A DNA stretch of 64,000 bases from Streptomyces filamentosus (GCF_014654895.1 NZ_BNBE01000003.1:1315072-1379071); one strand, 5' to 3'; numbered from the stretch's first letter, positions 51,115 through 59,579 are shown. Numbers and translations: made by a program. The notes: a model not told the origin generated them from the letters alone.

Positions 51115-51136
51115 GGGGCGGTGGATTCACCGCCCC
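51115..51136. promoter_or_regulatory. perfect palindrome upstream of small membrane gene
   Basis: GGGGCGGTG pairs with CACCGCCCC around GATT. It could be an operator (the core GGTGNNTTCACC resembles the 16-bp palindromes) or the terminator of the zinc-ribbon gene. Confidence 0.45.
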
Positions 51137-51225
51137 GACAGGATGCCTGAGCGGCACTGGGCGGGGGAGGTGATCTTGCCCTTCACGTACTGGAGGGGCG
51201 AGATCGCCTCCCCCGCCGGGCGCGG

Positions 51226-51369
51226 TCAGTCCGCGTTCAGCGCCCGGCGCGGTCGCTTGTGGCCGGGCAGGTTGATGCGTACGCGGGAGAGGGGGAAGGG
51301 CGTGTCGCAGACCATGCATGCCTTTGCCGTGGAGTTGTTGACGGTGTCGCACTCTCTGCACTTGCGCAT
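51226..51369 (-). CDS. 47-aa zinc-ribbon protein
   Basis: MRKCRECDTVNNSTAKACMVC provides two CxxC knuckles 12 residues apart, typical of a minimal zinc ribbon, followed by a basic tail. ATG 51369 has AGGAG 9 nt upstream. Second gene from promoter P8. Confidence 0.6.
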   Translation of the reverse strand: MRKCRECDTVNNSTAKACMVCDTPFPLSRVRINLPGHKRPRRALNAD

Positions 51370-51482
51370 GATCGAGGTCTCCTGAGGTGTGCCGGGCGGG
51401 GAAGGCGCCTGCGGGTGATCCAGTGAAGGCGACGGGGACGGTCGCGGGGCGGGGCGCCTTGCGTGCCCCGCCCCGCGACCAG

Positions 51483-51686
51483 TCAGCACTCGACGACACC
51501 ATCCTGTCCCGGGAAGCGGTGGTTGCCGTAGGGGTGAGGGGCGATCGGCGACGCGATCTCCACGGCTTCGCTGTGGCGGCTTTCGGCCTCTGCGCCGACC
51601 GGGGCGGGGCGGCGCGTCAGGCTGGTGCCGAGCGTGGCAGCGGTTGCGGCGGAGAGGAGCTGTCGGATGCTGCGCTTGCTGGCCAC
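51483..51686 (-). CDS. small hypothetical protein, 67 aa
   Basis: MASKRSIRQLLSAATAATLGTS could be a weak signal-like helix; the rest is polar with His/Pro and a terminal Cys. GTG 51686 has GGAGG 6 nt upstream, and promoter P8 lies 65 bp upstream. Not recognised. Confidence 0.5.
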   Translation of the reverse strand: MASKRSIRQLLSAATAATLGTSLTRRPAPVGAEAESRHSEAVEIASPIAPHPYGNHRFPGQDGVVEC

Positions 51687-51750
51687 TGGGAACCTCCGGG
51701 AGTTGGGTGGACGCTTGGCGCTCGCAGTGCTTGCCGCGCCAACAACTCAA

Positions 51751-51779
51751 ATACTACGTCAATAAATCCAATTACGCAA
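51751..51779 (-). promoter_or_regulatory. class A promoter P8
   Basis: TTGCGT, 17 bp, TAGTAT on the minus strand, with spacer AATTGGATTTA. Drives 51686-50863. Confidence 0.75.
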
Positions 51780-51893
51780 TGAGTCGTGTCCGCGCAGTGT
51801 CTCCCGTGCAGGCAGCACCTCGGGGCCTCGGGTGTGGACCGGCAGTCGTGTCCCGGTGTCCGCGTGCGCCGGGCGTACCGGTGCACGCGTGCG

Positions 51894-52334
51894 TCACTGT
51901 CGGGAGCGGGTCTTCCTGACCTGCTTGGCGGCCTCCTCCTCGGCAGCGCGCCGCTCACGGTCGGCCTGGACGTCCGCCGGGGTCGCCCAGATGAAGTTGC
52001 CGGGACTCACGTACAGGCTGAGGAGAGCACCGCTGCGGATCGCCTCCAGTTCGGCGAGCTCGTCGGGCGCGAAGGCGCGGATCTTCCACGTGTCGTCGGG
52101 AAGGCCGTTCATGCCCCCGGTGCGCCCGTGCATGATGTCGAGCTCGTCGGCCTCCGCGACCTGCGCGGCCGGCCGAACCTTCCGGTTCAGGCACGGCGTG
52201 CAATACGCCCCCGCGCGCCAGACGCCCGAGTCGGCGTGGTGCTCCAGGACGTGGGTCGCCGCGTTGAAGCACAGGGAGTTGGCGCACTTTCCACCGGGGC
52301 CGATTCCCAGTCCACACGGCATCGTGATCTTCAT
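51894..52334 (-). CDS. zinc-binding hypothetical protein, 146 aa
   Basis: N-terminal cysteines (PCGLGIGPGGKCANSLCF, then a His-rich strand and YCTPCLNRKV) form a likely treble-clef or ribbon site. A helical region with DELAELEAIRSGALLSLYV and a basic coiled tail follow. The start is supported by AGAGAAG upstream. It follows the leaderless gene from P9. Confidence 0.55.
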   Translation of the reverse strand: MKITMPCGLGIGPGGKCANSLCFNAATHVLEHHADSGVWRAGAYCTPCLNRKVRPAAQVAEADELDIMHGRTGGMNGLPDDTWKIRAFAPDELAELEAIRSGALLSLYVSPGNFIWATPADVQADRERRAAEEEAAKQVRKTRSRQ

Positions 52335-52435
52335 GCTGGTCGCTTCTCTCTTCCGGCCCCGGACTGGCAGTTGCGGGCTTGTGTGATGGTGATCGGACGG
52401 CGGGGGCCCAGTGCTCCCATCGTCCGCCTGCGCGG

Positions 52436-52645
52436 TCAGTGCTTGCTGCGGAGGTGTGCGGCTGCGCGGTCGCTGAGCTTGCCGCCGACGACTCCGGCGA
52501 TGAGCACGGTGAGGAACCTGGCCAGGGGCCCGTCGAAGGGGAGTACGAGCAGCGCGAGAGCGGAGAGCCCTATTGCCCCGGCGACGTGAGGGGCATGGTC
52601 GGCGAGCGTGACGGCGGTGCGGCGGGTGAGTGCGGTGCGGACCAT
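52436..52645 (-). CDS. small membrane protein from leaderless mRNA
   Basis: 69 aa with two hydrophobic segments (HVAGAIGLSALALLVLPF and FLTVLIAGVVGGKL). ATG 52645 lies 7 bp beyond the -10 box of promoter P9, so the transcript probably starts at the ATG itself and needs no ribosome site. The frame continues to 52681 but through the promoter. Confidence 0.6.
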   Translation of the reverse strand: MVRTALTRRTAVTLADHAPHVAGAIGLSALALLVLPFDGPLARFLTVLIAGVVGGKLSDRAAAHLRSKH

Positions 52646-52652
52646 GACGTGA

Positions 52653-52681
52653 ACTCTACGTGAATATTTCCAATTAAGCAA
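52653..52681 (-). promoter_or_regulatory. class A promoter P9
   Basis: TTGCTT, 17 bp, TAGAGT on the minus strand, with spacer AATTGGAAATA. Drives 52645-51894 as a probable leaderless message. Confidence 0.75.
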
Positions 52682-52695
52682 CTATTCCGCTTAGG

Positions 52696-52811
52696 TGTTA
52701 CGGACTCTGCGGTGCGCTACCATCCGACACCCCAGCGTTTGTTACGTATTCTTTGGGTCTCGTGGCGGCTGCCGGGCTATTGTTACGGCGTTGGCTCGAC
52801 GGCCTGTTACG
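52696..52811. promoter_or_regulatory. four TGTTACG direct repeats
   Basis: TGTTACG at 52696, 52740, 52781 and 52805, all on the plus strand, in the 190 bp before the Phd/RecA-like fusion gene. Such direct repeats commonly bind an autoregulator or initiator; the N-terminal Phd-like domains of the downstream protein are candidates. Confidence 0.5.
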
Positions 52812-52873
52812 GGTTCTTGTGTCGCTGCGGCGGCCGCGCCGAATCGGCGCGCCTCGTTTCCTGGAGTACTTGT

Positions 52874-55800
52874 ATGTCTGATCGTTCTGTACCGCTCGAC
52901 GCGACGAAGGCGGACCCGGGACCGGTGTGGGTAGGCGCCGGCCCCGACGGCGCGCCCGAGGCGCTGCGCGTCTCGGTGGCGCGGACTCAGCTGTATCCCC
53001 TCGTGGACAAGGCACGGGACGGAGTCGTGACCATCGTGACCAAGGGGACGGGGAGAACGGAGGCCCGGGCCGCCCTGGTGTCCCTGAAGTCCCTTGACGC
53101 GGCGGCGCAGGCGCGGGTCGGGGGGTGGCCGTCGCTGTCCAAAACGGCTGCCCGGCCCAAACTGGGAGACCTGGTGACCGCGGCTGCGGGCACCAGCGGC
53201 CAGGGCGCCCCGGGGACGCCGCAGGTCCTGCTGGACTACAAGACACCGGTCGCCGTACTGGTGGATGCCGCACTGCTCCCCGATGACGGTGGCCCGATCC
53301 GGGTTCCCGCGACCGGGCGCCGCCAGATCACGCTGTCGGTGAAGGAAGTGTCCCGGGACTGGACGTCACTGCTGGACGAAGCCGAAGCGGGCGAGGTGTG
53401 GGTGGAGGTGTACCGGTCGCGGTCGATGACGGAGCCCCGCGCCGCGCTGGTCCCCGTCGTGGCGCTGAACCCCGAACACGCAGGGCTGCTCACGACGTGG
53501 CCCGTGCGCGACGCGGCCGACATCCTCGACGAACTCGACGGCCTCGTCGAGGAGGTGGCCAAGCCGACGGCACGGGACGCTGCGCGCGGCGTGGTGGTGA
53601 CGCGGAACGGTAAGCCGCTCGCGGTCCTCATGGCCCGCAACGAGGCGGCCAGGGCCACCGCACACCAGCCCGGCCTGACATCGGCAGCCGGTCATTCCCG
53701 GACCGATGTCACCGCCCCGGAGGAACTGCTGGCCGCGCCTGCCGACAACGGGGCTTCAGTCGCTTCGGTCGCTGTCACGGCCGAAGCACTGCCCGAGCCC
53801 GTTGCGCCGCCTACAGCCGAGCCGACAGCCAACCACAAGGCCGGCACAGGAGCGGTGAGCCGCCGGCCGGTGGCGGCCCTGGAGACCGTCCTCCAGGAGG
53901 TGCTGGCCCCGCAGGGGCCCGACACGCCGCCGACGGAGGCAGCCTGGTTCGGAATCCCTGCCCTGGACCGCGTAGTGGCGGGCCTGCAGCCCGGGAAACT
54001 GACGCTGGTGGCAGGCGCGCCGGGCGCGGGCCCGTCGCTCCTGGTGGCAGCCGCTGCCCGGGACACGGCGCTGCGCCGACAGCTCCCGGTGCTCTACGCG
54101 GCATCCGGCCTCACCCGCACCGATGTGGCGATGCGCGTCATCGCTGCGGAGGCCGGGGTGAACTACCGCGCTCTGCGTACCGGCCAGCTCACCGAACACG
54201 AGCAGGACAAGGCGAATGGCGTGGGCGAACTGCTCTCGCGCCTTGGCGGAAACGTCTGGCACATCGACGACGGGGCCGGGCTGACCGCATCGGATATCGC
54301 CGAGGCCGCGCAGGACGTCGACGGGCTCGCCCTGGTCGTCGTGGACCGACTGCAGCGTGCCCACGATCCGTCGGTTCCCCTGTCCGGGCGGGCCCTGCCG
54401 GCCGCGGCACAGGCCTTGACCCACGTGGCACGTCGCCTGAAGGTCCCCGTCGTGGCCGCGCTCGACACCGACGAGACCCCTCTCGTCGCGGCGCTGGACG
54501 CCGACGTCACACTGACGGTGACACGTACCGATGAGCGGGCAGAAGTCACCTACGCCGAACGCGACTTCGGAATCCTGGCAAGCACCGCACTGCGCGCGGA
54601 TCTGGCGTGTGCCCGCTTCACCGATCCGCTCGAGGCCCCAGAGCCTGCGACGCCGCAGGCTGTCGACCCAAGCACCCTCACCCCGGCCGCGACGCCCAGC
54701 GGCGGCATCACGGACGAAATCGAGCACGAACTCCTTGAGGCGGCGCACCCGTTCATCTCCGGGGCAGCTGAAGGTATCGGCGCGCGACTGCGCGGCATGC
54801 TGTCCGCGCTCGCGCAAGCGGCCCGCACCGGGAACCACGGCGACCTGGAGGACCTGCGGACCTCGGTGGCCGACCTTGCCGCGCGCCGCCCGACGGTCCC
54901 GGGCACCAACGAGGGCCGACGCCTGGCAACGGCACTGACCGCCTACGCAGCCACCCGCCCACCGACCCCGGCCGCCGGCACCACGCCCCACCCGGAACGC
55001 CCCACAGCGCAGACACCCGACTCGCAGGACACACCTGCCACCAACGAACTCGGGCCGGCGGAGAGCGAACTCGTCGCCGCGACCCTTCCTCTGCTGACTG
55101 AGGCCGGGCCCTTGTCCCTCACCGCCCGATCCGCGCTGTCCCAGCTGCGAGACGCGCTGCGCACAGGAGACGACCAGGCCATCAACGCGGCGAGGGCACG
55201 GGCAGCGTTCCTCGCCGGGCAGCGCCTGCGTCTCCCGCACACCGAGGAGACTCAAAGGTTCCGGTCCGCGCTGGAGGCGTACGCCGGCGCCGCGGCCGCC
55301 GCTGGCATCACCCCGGCAGCCGTACCTGCACCGACCGCCTCCCTGACGGTCCAGGAGCCGGCCCGGGACGCTGAAGAACACCAGCCCCCCGCCGATACTC
55401 CGAACGACGCGGACGAGGAGACATCGGCGACGTTCCAGGACACCACGGTGCCGCCGGAGGACAGCGGCAACGTCCGGCGCGGCCGCACCTACACCTTCTT
55501 CACCAACAAGATCGCTGCCGCCGTGGACCAGGCGCTCCAGGAGGCCAACGGCGACGTCGACGAGGCGATCAAGCTGCTCAAGCGAAAGGCCGTGCCGGAC
55601 GCCATGGCCCTGTTCAAGCTCTCCAGAGTCGGCGCCACATACGAGCATTCTGTGTACCCGGAGCCCCTGGAATTCCTCTCCAAGCCCTCACAAAAGGAAT
55701 CCGACCAGATCTGGGAAGGACGCCACAAATGGCGCAACGAGGCGCTGCGCACCGCAGTGAAGAAGGGCATGCAAAAGCCACTGGACGTGACGGCCCTCGA

Positions 55801-56437
55801 CACCAACTGCTCCTACCTGTCGGCCTTCAAGACGTACCTGCCGATCGGCGCGCTGCGTCACCACACCCGCGGGTTCCTCCCCAAGGAGTCCGGCATCCAC
55901 CGCGTTGACCACTTCGAATGGCCTCACGAGGACATCCCCAACCCGCTGGGCGGCCGAGTCGAGCCGGGCCCGTACCTGTTGGACGAAGCCACCGTCCGGC
56001 TCCTGATCCGTTGCCACGAACTCGACCTGTCCGAGCCGCCGAGGATTCTGGAATCATGGACCTCGGGCGGAACCGAAGCCCTGCTGGAAAAGTTCCGCCG
56101 CATCCTGAACGAGGCTCGGACCAAGGCCATCCAGGAATCCGACAAGCCCACCGAGGAGTACGTCAAAGCGATGTACTCCCGATTCACCTCGACAATCGGT
56201 GAATCAGGAAAGAACCAGGAACTCCGGCGAGCAGACTGGGTCCACATCATCCGGTCGCAGGCTTTCGCAAGCCTCTGGCTGAAAGCCCACCGGGCCTATC
56301 AGGAAGGCCTTACGCTAGTGCAGGTCGCCGGCGTAGACGAGATCCACCTCGTCGGCGACTGGCAGAAGATCTGGAAAGAAGGCCGGATGCCCGGCGAGAT
56401 GAAGAAGAAGCGCCTCTACACCCTCGGGGAGAGCTAA
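52874..56437 (+). CDS. Phd-like/RecA-like fusion protein, 1187 aa
   Basis: Two or three Phd/YefM-type antitoxin-like units (about 32-75, 153-205 and 235-285; VSVARTQLYPLVDKARDG, LSVKEVSRDWTSLLDEAEAGE, VVVTRNGKPLAVLM) precede a DnaB/RecA-like ATPase core (355-570). Its P-loop reads AGAPGAGPSLL, with Pro where Lys is expected; the Walker B-like strand is ALVVVDRLQ. Two related helical repeats of about 75 residues (615-690 and 730-810) and a distinct C-terminal domain (868-1187) follow. GGAG lies 7 nt before ATG 52874. ATP hydrolysis is doubtful. The next gene starts 4 bp later. A telomere- or replication-associated role (Tap/Tac-like) is possible but unproven. Confidence 0.65.
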   Translation: MSDRSVPLDATKADPGPVWVGAGPDGAPEALRVSVARTQLYPLVDKARDGVVTIVTKGTGRTEARAALVSLKSLDAAAQARVGGWPSLSKTAARPKLGDLVTAAAGTSGQGAPGTPQVLLDYKTPVAVLVDAALLPDDGGPIRVPATGRRQITLSVKEVSRDWTSLLDEAEAGEVWVEVYRSRSMTEPRAALVPVVALNPEHAGLLTTWPVRDAADILDELDGLVEEVAKPTARDAARGVVVTRNGKPLAVLMARNEAARATAHQPGLTSAAGHSRTDVTAPEELLAAPADNGASVASVAVTAEALPEPVAPPTAEPTANHKAGTGAVSRRPVAALETVLQEVLAPQGPDTPPTEAAWFGIPALDRVVAGLQPGKLTLVAGAPGAGPSLLVAAAARDTALRRQLPVLYAASGLTRTDVAMRVIAAEAGVNYRALRTGQLTEHEQDKANGVGELLSRLGGNVWHIDDGAGLTASDIAEAAQDVDGLALVVVDRLQRAHDPSVPLSGRALPAAAQALTHVARRLKVPVVAALDTDETPLVAALDADVTLTVTRTDERAEVTYAERDFGILASTALRADLACARFTDPLEAPEPATPQAVDPSTLTPAATPSGGITDEIEHELLEAAHPFISGAAEGIGARLRGMLSALAQAARTGNHGDLEDLRTSVADLAARRPTVPGTNEGRRLATALTAYAATRPPTPAAGTTPHPERPTAQTPDSQDTPATNELGPAESELVAATLPLLTEAGPLSLTARSALSQLRDALRTGDDQAINAARARAAFLAGQRLRLPHTEETQRFRSALEAYAGAAAAAGITPAAVPAPTASLTVQEPARDAEEHQPPADTPNDADEETSATFQDTTVPPEDSGNVRRGRTYTFFTNKIAAAVDQALQEANGDVDEAIKLLKRKAVPDAMALFKLSRVGATYEHSVYPEPLEFLSKPSQKESDQIWEGRHKWRNEALRTAVKKGMQKPLDVTALDTNCSYLSAFKTYLPIGALRHHTRGFLPKESGIHRVDHFEWPHEDIPNPLGGRVEPGPYLLDEATVRLLIRCHELDLSEPPRILESWTSGGTEALLEKFRRILNEARTKAIQESDKPTEEYVKAMYSRFTSTIGESGKNQELRRADWVHIIRSQAFASLWLKAHRAYQEGLTLVQVAGVDEIHLVGDWQKIWKEGRMPGEMKKKRLYTLGES

Positions 56438-56440
56438 CCC

Positions 56441-57079
56441 ATGCCGTACGACGACAGCGGCTGGAGGAATTTCGGCCGCCTCGGCGCCAACCGCTCCCCG
56501 GAGAACGTCCGCGGCGGCCAGGCGCTCGGCGCGGCCATGGAAGAGGCCCTGTCCCGGCAGATCCGCGAGGGGGGCATCCGCTCCCCGGTCACGACGAACC
56601 GCGGACTGAACGCGCGGCTGAACTACCTCGACAGCGACGCCGGCCGGCAGGCCATGACCGACGCCGGCATCGACGTGACACCGCGCACGATGAAGAAGTG
56701 GTTCGACGGCACGCAGCAGCCACTGCCCGCGAACAAGGAGAAGATCGACACGGCGTACTGGAACCTGCGCGCCGAGCGGTTCCTGAACAACCTGGGGGCC
56801 TTCAAGCAGCACCTGAACAACCGTGGCCGGGGCACGTCCATCGAGATCCACCCCATCAACCAGGACCTCGTCGACCCGGAGGGGCGGCGCCAGAACCTCA
56901 TGGGCGAACAGGCGCACCGATTCCTGCCGAACGTCCGCTACATCTGGGACGACGCGGTAGACGCCATGAGGGAGGGCGACAGCGAGAAGCTCGAGGAGAT
57001 CTGGGACGACGTCATCGCCGACCTGGACAGCGACTGGGGCGCCTACACCTACGTCTCCTATGTCGGCCTCGGCGCCTGA
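56441..57079 (+). CDS. DNA-binding protein, possibly terminal-protein-like
   Basis: 212 aa. A central HTH-like part (DAGIDVTPRTMKKWFDGTQQPLPANKEKID) resembles the transposon-type HTH in Streptomyces terminal proteins (GISQRTVQRYVNGT-like). The C-terminus alternates acidic helix and strand (DDVIADLDSDWGAYTYVSYVGLGA). It begins 4 bp after the fusion gene, the same pairing as tap-tpg or tac-tpc on linear replicons. Size (about 185-260 aa in known terminal proteins) also fits. The sequence match is weak, so a simple regulator is equally possible. Confidence 0.5.
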   Translation: MPYDDSGWRNFGRLGANRSPENVRGGQALGAAMEEALSRQIREGGIRSPVTTNRGLNARLNYLDSDAGRQAMTDAGIDVTPRTMKKWFDGTQQPLPANKEKIDTAYWNLRAERFLNNLGAFKQHLNNRGRGTSIEIHPINQDLVDPEGRRQNLMGEQAHRFLPNVRYIWDDAVDAMREGDSEKLEEIWDDVIADLDSDWGAYTYVSYVGLGA

Positions 57080-57120
57080 ACAGTACCGCGCTCGAGGTGC
57101 AGGCCGGCGGGCCCGAAGGC

Positions 57121-57167
57121 ACATGGGGGCGGGGTGGGAAGCACTGCTTCCCGCCCCGCCCCCATGT
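57121..57167. terminator. bidirectional 22-bp stem terminator
   Basis: Left arm ACATGGGGGCGGGG through GGGAAGC pairs with its complement over a 3-nt loop with one G-T pair. It sits between the convergent genes ending at 57079 and 57177. Confidence 0.8.
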
Positions 57168-57176
57168 CTTCAGCTG

Positions 57177-57584
57177 TCAGTGGTTCTGTAGCTGCTCGGC
57201 GCAGCACATGGAGCGCCAGCACACACAACGATGGCAGTCCTGGGTTCGAGGACATCCGCACCGGCAGTCGTGTGGACGGCACTGGGAGCGGTGTCCGGGA
57301 GTGACGTGGCAGCGGACCGCTTTGAGGTTCCGTGCGGCTTGCGCCCGCGTCTCCCGATCCTTCCCGCACTCCATGGCGTGGACCAGCCGCCAGGTGAAGA
57401 TCGGCGCTGTCTCGGCTTCCGCACTGGTGGGGAAGGTGTCCTCGTCGACGAACCGGGATGTGTCGTAGTCCCCGTAGTCGAAGTCCTGCACACACACGAC
57501 GTGAATCGTCCCGTCCGGCCGGAGGTATCGGCGGTAGTGGGGCTCGCTGTTGAGGTTGCCGGGGCAGGTCAGGTCGAGCGGCAT
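57177..57584 (-). CDS. Cys-cluster protein, 135 aa
   Basis: The N-terminal part is beta-rich (HYRRYLRPDGTIHVVCVQDFDYGDY), then a helix. The C-terminus carries CRPHDCRCGCPRTQDCHRCVC and WRSMCC, nine cysteines. Nearly the same cluster occurs in the 257-aa protein at 60361-61134. ATG 57584 has AAGGA 7 nt upstream. Behind promoter P10 and a 260-nt structured leader. Metal binding likely; function unknown. Confidence 0.6.
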   Translation of the reverse strand: MPLDLTCPGNLNSEPHYRRYLRPDGTIHVVCVQDFDYGDYDTSRFVDEDTFPTSAEAETAPIFTWRLVHAMECGKDRETRAQAARNLKAVRCHVTPGHRSQCRPHDCRCGCPRTQDCHRCVCWRSMCCAEQLQNH

Positions 57585-57602
57585 GTCGGCTTCCTTGGAG
57601 CG

Positions 57603-57674
57603 CCGGCGTGGCCCGCGCCGAGGGGGCCGGGCCACGCCGGGTGAGAGGGCCCGGGCGGGAGTGTCCGCCCGGGC
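57603..57674 (-). other. two stem-loops in the leader of the 57584 gene
   Basis: CCGGCGTGGCCCG pairs with CGGGCCACGCCGG (57603-57640) and GCCCGGGCGG with CCGCCCGGGC (57649-57674), between promoter P10 and the ribosome site. Same two-hairpin arrangement as in the P5 leader. The remaining 57675-57850 leader shows no other signal. Confidence 0.55.
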
Positions 57675-57852
57675 GAGGGACGGCGCGTGCCGCGCGGCCA
57701 TAACCGGTCGCGGGGCAGCGGGTCGCCCGCGCGATGAGGTGCCTGGAAGCTGGCGGTCGCCGCTGTGAGCGGAAGGTGCCTGATGCGCTGCCGCACGTCC
57801 GAACCTCCGGAAGACTGGGGTGGGCCCGAAGTGGCCGCCCCCGATGAACCTC

Positions 57853-57881
57853 ACCCTACCGCAGTAAATCCAATTAAGCAA
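57853..57881 (-). promoter_or_regulatory. class A promoter P10
   Basis: TTGCTT, 17 bp, TAGGGT on the minus strand, with spacer AATTGGATTTA. The -35 box abuts the stop codon of the preceding gene (57882). Confidence 0.75.
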
Positions 57882-58229
57882 CTATCGCGGTAGCTTGCCG
57901 TACGGGTCGAGGACCACGTCCCCGCAGTCGAGATACCGAGCGAGGTCGTGGCCGCCCAGCGCCGCGATGCCGCCCAGGCCCTGGCCGCGCAGGACATCGG
58001 TGCCGACGACGAAGTGCGGACGGACCACCAATTCCCCCACGATGAGCTGGTGAGTGCGCGCACTGCCGTAGTGGAGAGGGTGAGCCGGGGCATCGACCCG
58101 GCTGGAGCCGACGAACGAGACCGTCCCATCCCCGGCTCGCTGTACGTACATCCAGGCCGGCACATGGCGGGCGCGCGGATCCAGGCCCAGGCCTGCCAGG
58201 GCGGCATCGGTGGGGCGGAAGTTGTTCAT
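57882..58229 (-). CDS. hypothetical protein, 115 aa
   Basis: Beta-rich (MYVQRAGDGTVSFVGSSRV, LIVGELVVRPHFVVGTDVL) with GLGGIAALGGHDLARYLDCGD near the end. ATG 58229 has AAAGGA 4 nt upstream. Not recognised. Ends exactly at promoter P10. Confidence 0.55.
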   Translation of the reverse strand: MNNFRPTDAALAGLGLDPRARHVPAWMYVQRAGDGTVSFVGSSRVDAPAHPLHYGSARTHQLIVGELVVRPHFVVGTDVLRGQGLGGIAALGGHDLARYLDCGDVVLDPYGKLPR

Positions 58230-58308
58230 GGGATCCTTTCGATCAGCAGGGGAGAGCCGCTCCACCAACCCGTAATCGTGGCGGGGCACCCAGGAGTTGC
58301 GGACGCGG

Positions 58309-59079
58309 TTACGGCCGCCGGTACCGGTTGCACTCGCGGTCGTGATACCGCCGATAGCGCTCCTGCGAGTAGCAGTCACAGTGCCGCGAGACGGGGGCGC
58401 TGAGATAGTCGGCGATCACTGCCGCGGCGGCGGCCGAGTCCCCGACGCAGTCCACGAGCCCGCCGTTACCTGCGACGTACAGCGGATCGCCGATCGGTTC
58501 GCCCTGGTCGTCGTGTACGCACACGGTCCATCCCGTGTGTGAGGCGGGAACGTGGTCCACGGAGGGATCCCGATCACCCACGGACAGGTGGAAGCCGGCG
58601 CGGACGTTCCACGACGGAGTCTCGGGGTCGAAGGCGACGGCGTAACTCATGCCAACGTCGTCGGAGTCAGCGCGGATGCCGTACTCGGCGAGCGCGGCCA
58701 CCAGCACGGCGCCTGCGGTGGGGCGCGGACTGCTGAGCCACTCTGCGACGGCGCGGGCGCACTGCCCGGCCTCACTCGCAAGATCGCGCGGCACGGGGGT
58801 CGTGTAGGCGGTCCCAAGCGGGTGGAAGTTCGGCCGTCCGCCGGGAATCCATGCGGTGGCCTCGAACCGCACTCGGTCCTGGTGGGGGTGGTCCGGGTCG
58901 TACGACCACCTGATCATGATGTGTTCGCCCTGAAGGGCGGCGTCCTGCGCAATCGCGGCTGGGTACGCCAAGATCACGCGCTCCTCGGGGGCGAAGTGCG
59001 CACCGACGCCGGCCGCCGTCAGGGCGGAGAGAGCGGCGCCAGCCGAGGTTGTGGTGGACGAAGCGGTAGCTCTGGGCAC
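58309..59079 (-). CDS. hypothetical protein, 256 aa
   Basis: Two alpha/beta halves are visible (AAIAQDAALQGEHIMIRWSYDP, and SYAVAFDPETPSWNVRAGFHLSVGD), with a C-terminal Arg/Tyr-rich tail containing HCDCYSQERY. GTG 59079 has GAAAGG 5 nt upstream. Possibly an immunity-like or small-molecule-binding protein, but no family is recognised. Transcribed through from P11. Confidence 0.5.
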   Translation of the reverse strand: MPRATASSTTTSAGAALSALTAAGVGAHFAPEERVILAYPAAIAQDAALQGEHIMIRWSYDPDHPHQDRVRFEATAWIPGGRPNFHPLGTAYTTPVPRDLASEAGQCARAVAEWLSSPRPTAGAVLVAALAEYGIRADSDDVGMSYAVAFDPETPSWNVRAGFHLSVGDRDPSVDHVPASHTGWTVCVHDDQGEPIGDPLYVAGNGGLVDCVGDSAAAAAVIADYLSAPVSRHCDCYSQERYRRYHDRECNRYRRP

Positions 59080-59117
59080 GGGAGCCTTTCGAGGTGCTTC
59101 CAGGGGAGGTGGGTGGG

Positions 59118-59147
59118 TTGGGGCCCCGCCGTGCGGCGGGGCCCCAA
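59118..59147 (-). terminator. perfect 13-bp stem-loop
   Basis: TTGGGGCCCCGCC pairs perfectly with GGCGGGGCCCCAA over 4 nt, 10 bp after the stop of the gene ending at 59157. Confidence 0.7.
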
Positions 59148-59156
59148 CTGTGTGGA

Positions 59157-59579
59157 TCAGCTGACGCGACGGAAGGAGTCGGCGGCGTCCCGGGCGAAGT
59201 CGCGGTTGGCTTCGAGCCACAGGTGGCGGCGGGCGTCGGCAACGGGGTTTCCCATGTTGCCAAGCGGGCGCTCGGCTTCCCGTTCCGCCTTCGCCATCTG
59301 GTCGTGCCAGGTGGCCACGGCGTCGCTGTTCGACTCCAGCGCGTCGATGAGGCCCTGCCACAGCTTGGTCGTGAACTGGGCGCGGGTGATGGTCTCGAAG
59401 AATCCGTCCATGCGGACGTTCTCGGCGGTGAGCCCTGGTGCCTGCAGTCGCTCCCACGAGTCGGTGCCGCGACGCTGCGCATTGGTCAGGCCGGCGCGTG
59501 CGGCGGTTCCGAGCCTCTCCGCGTGCATCCGGCGGTCACGCTCGGCGCGAGTGACGTTCGTGGTGCGGCTGCTGCTCAT
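59157..59579 (-). CDS. small helical hypothetical protein, 140 aa
   Basis: Highly charged helices (TRAERDRRMHAERLGTAARAGL, then TKLWQGLIDALESNSDAVATW and HLWLEANRDFARDAADSFRRV). ATG 59579 has AAGGA 7 nt upstream, 70 bp after promoter P11. No family recognised. Confidence 0.55.
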   Translation of the reverse strand: MSSSRTTNVTRAERDRRMHAERLGTAARAGLTNAQRRGTDSWERLQAPGLTAENVRMDGFFETITRAQFTTKLWQGLIDALESNSDAVATWHDQMAKAEREAERPLGNMGNPVADARRHLWLEANRDFARDAADSFRRVS

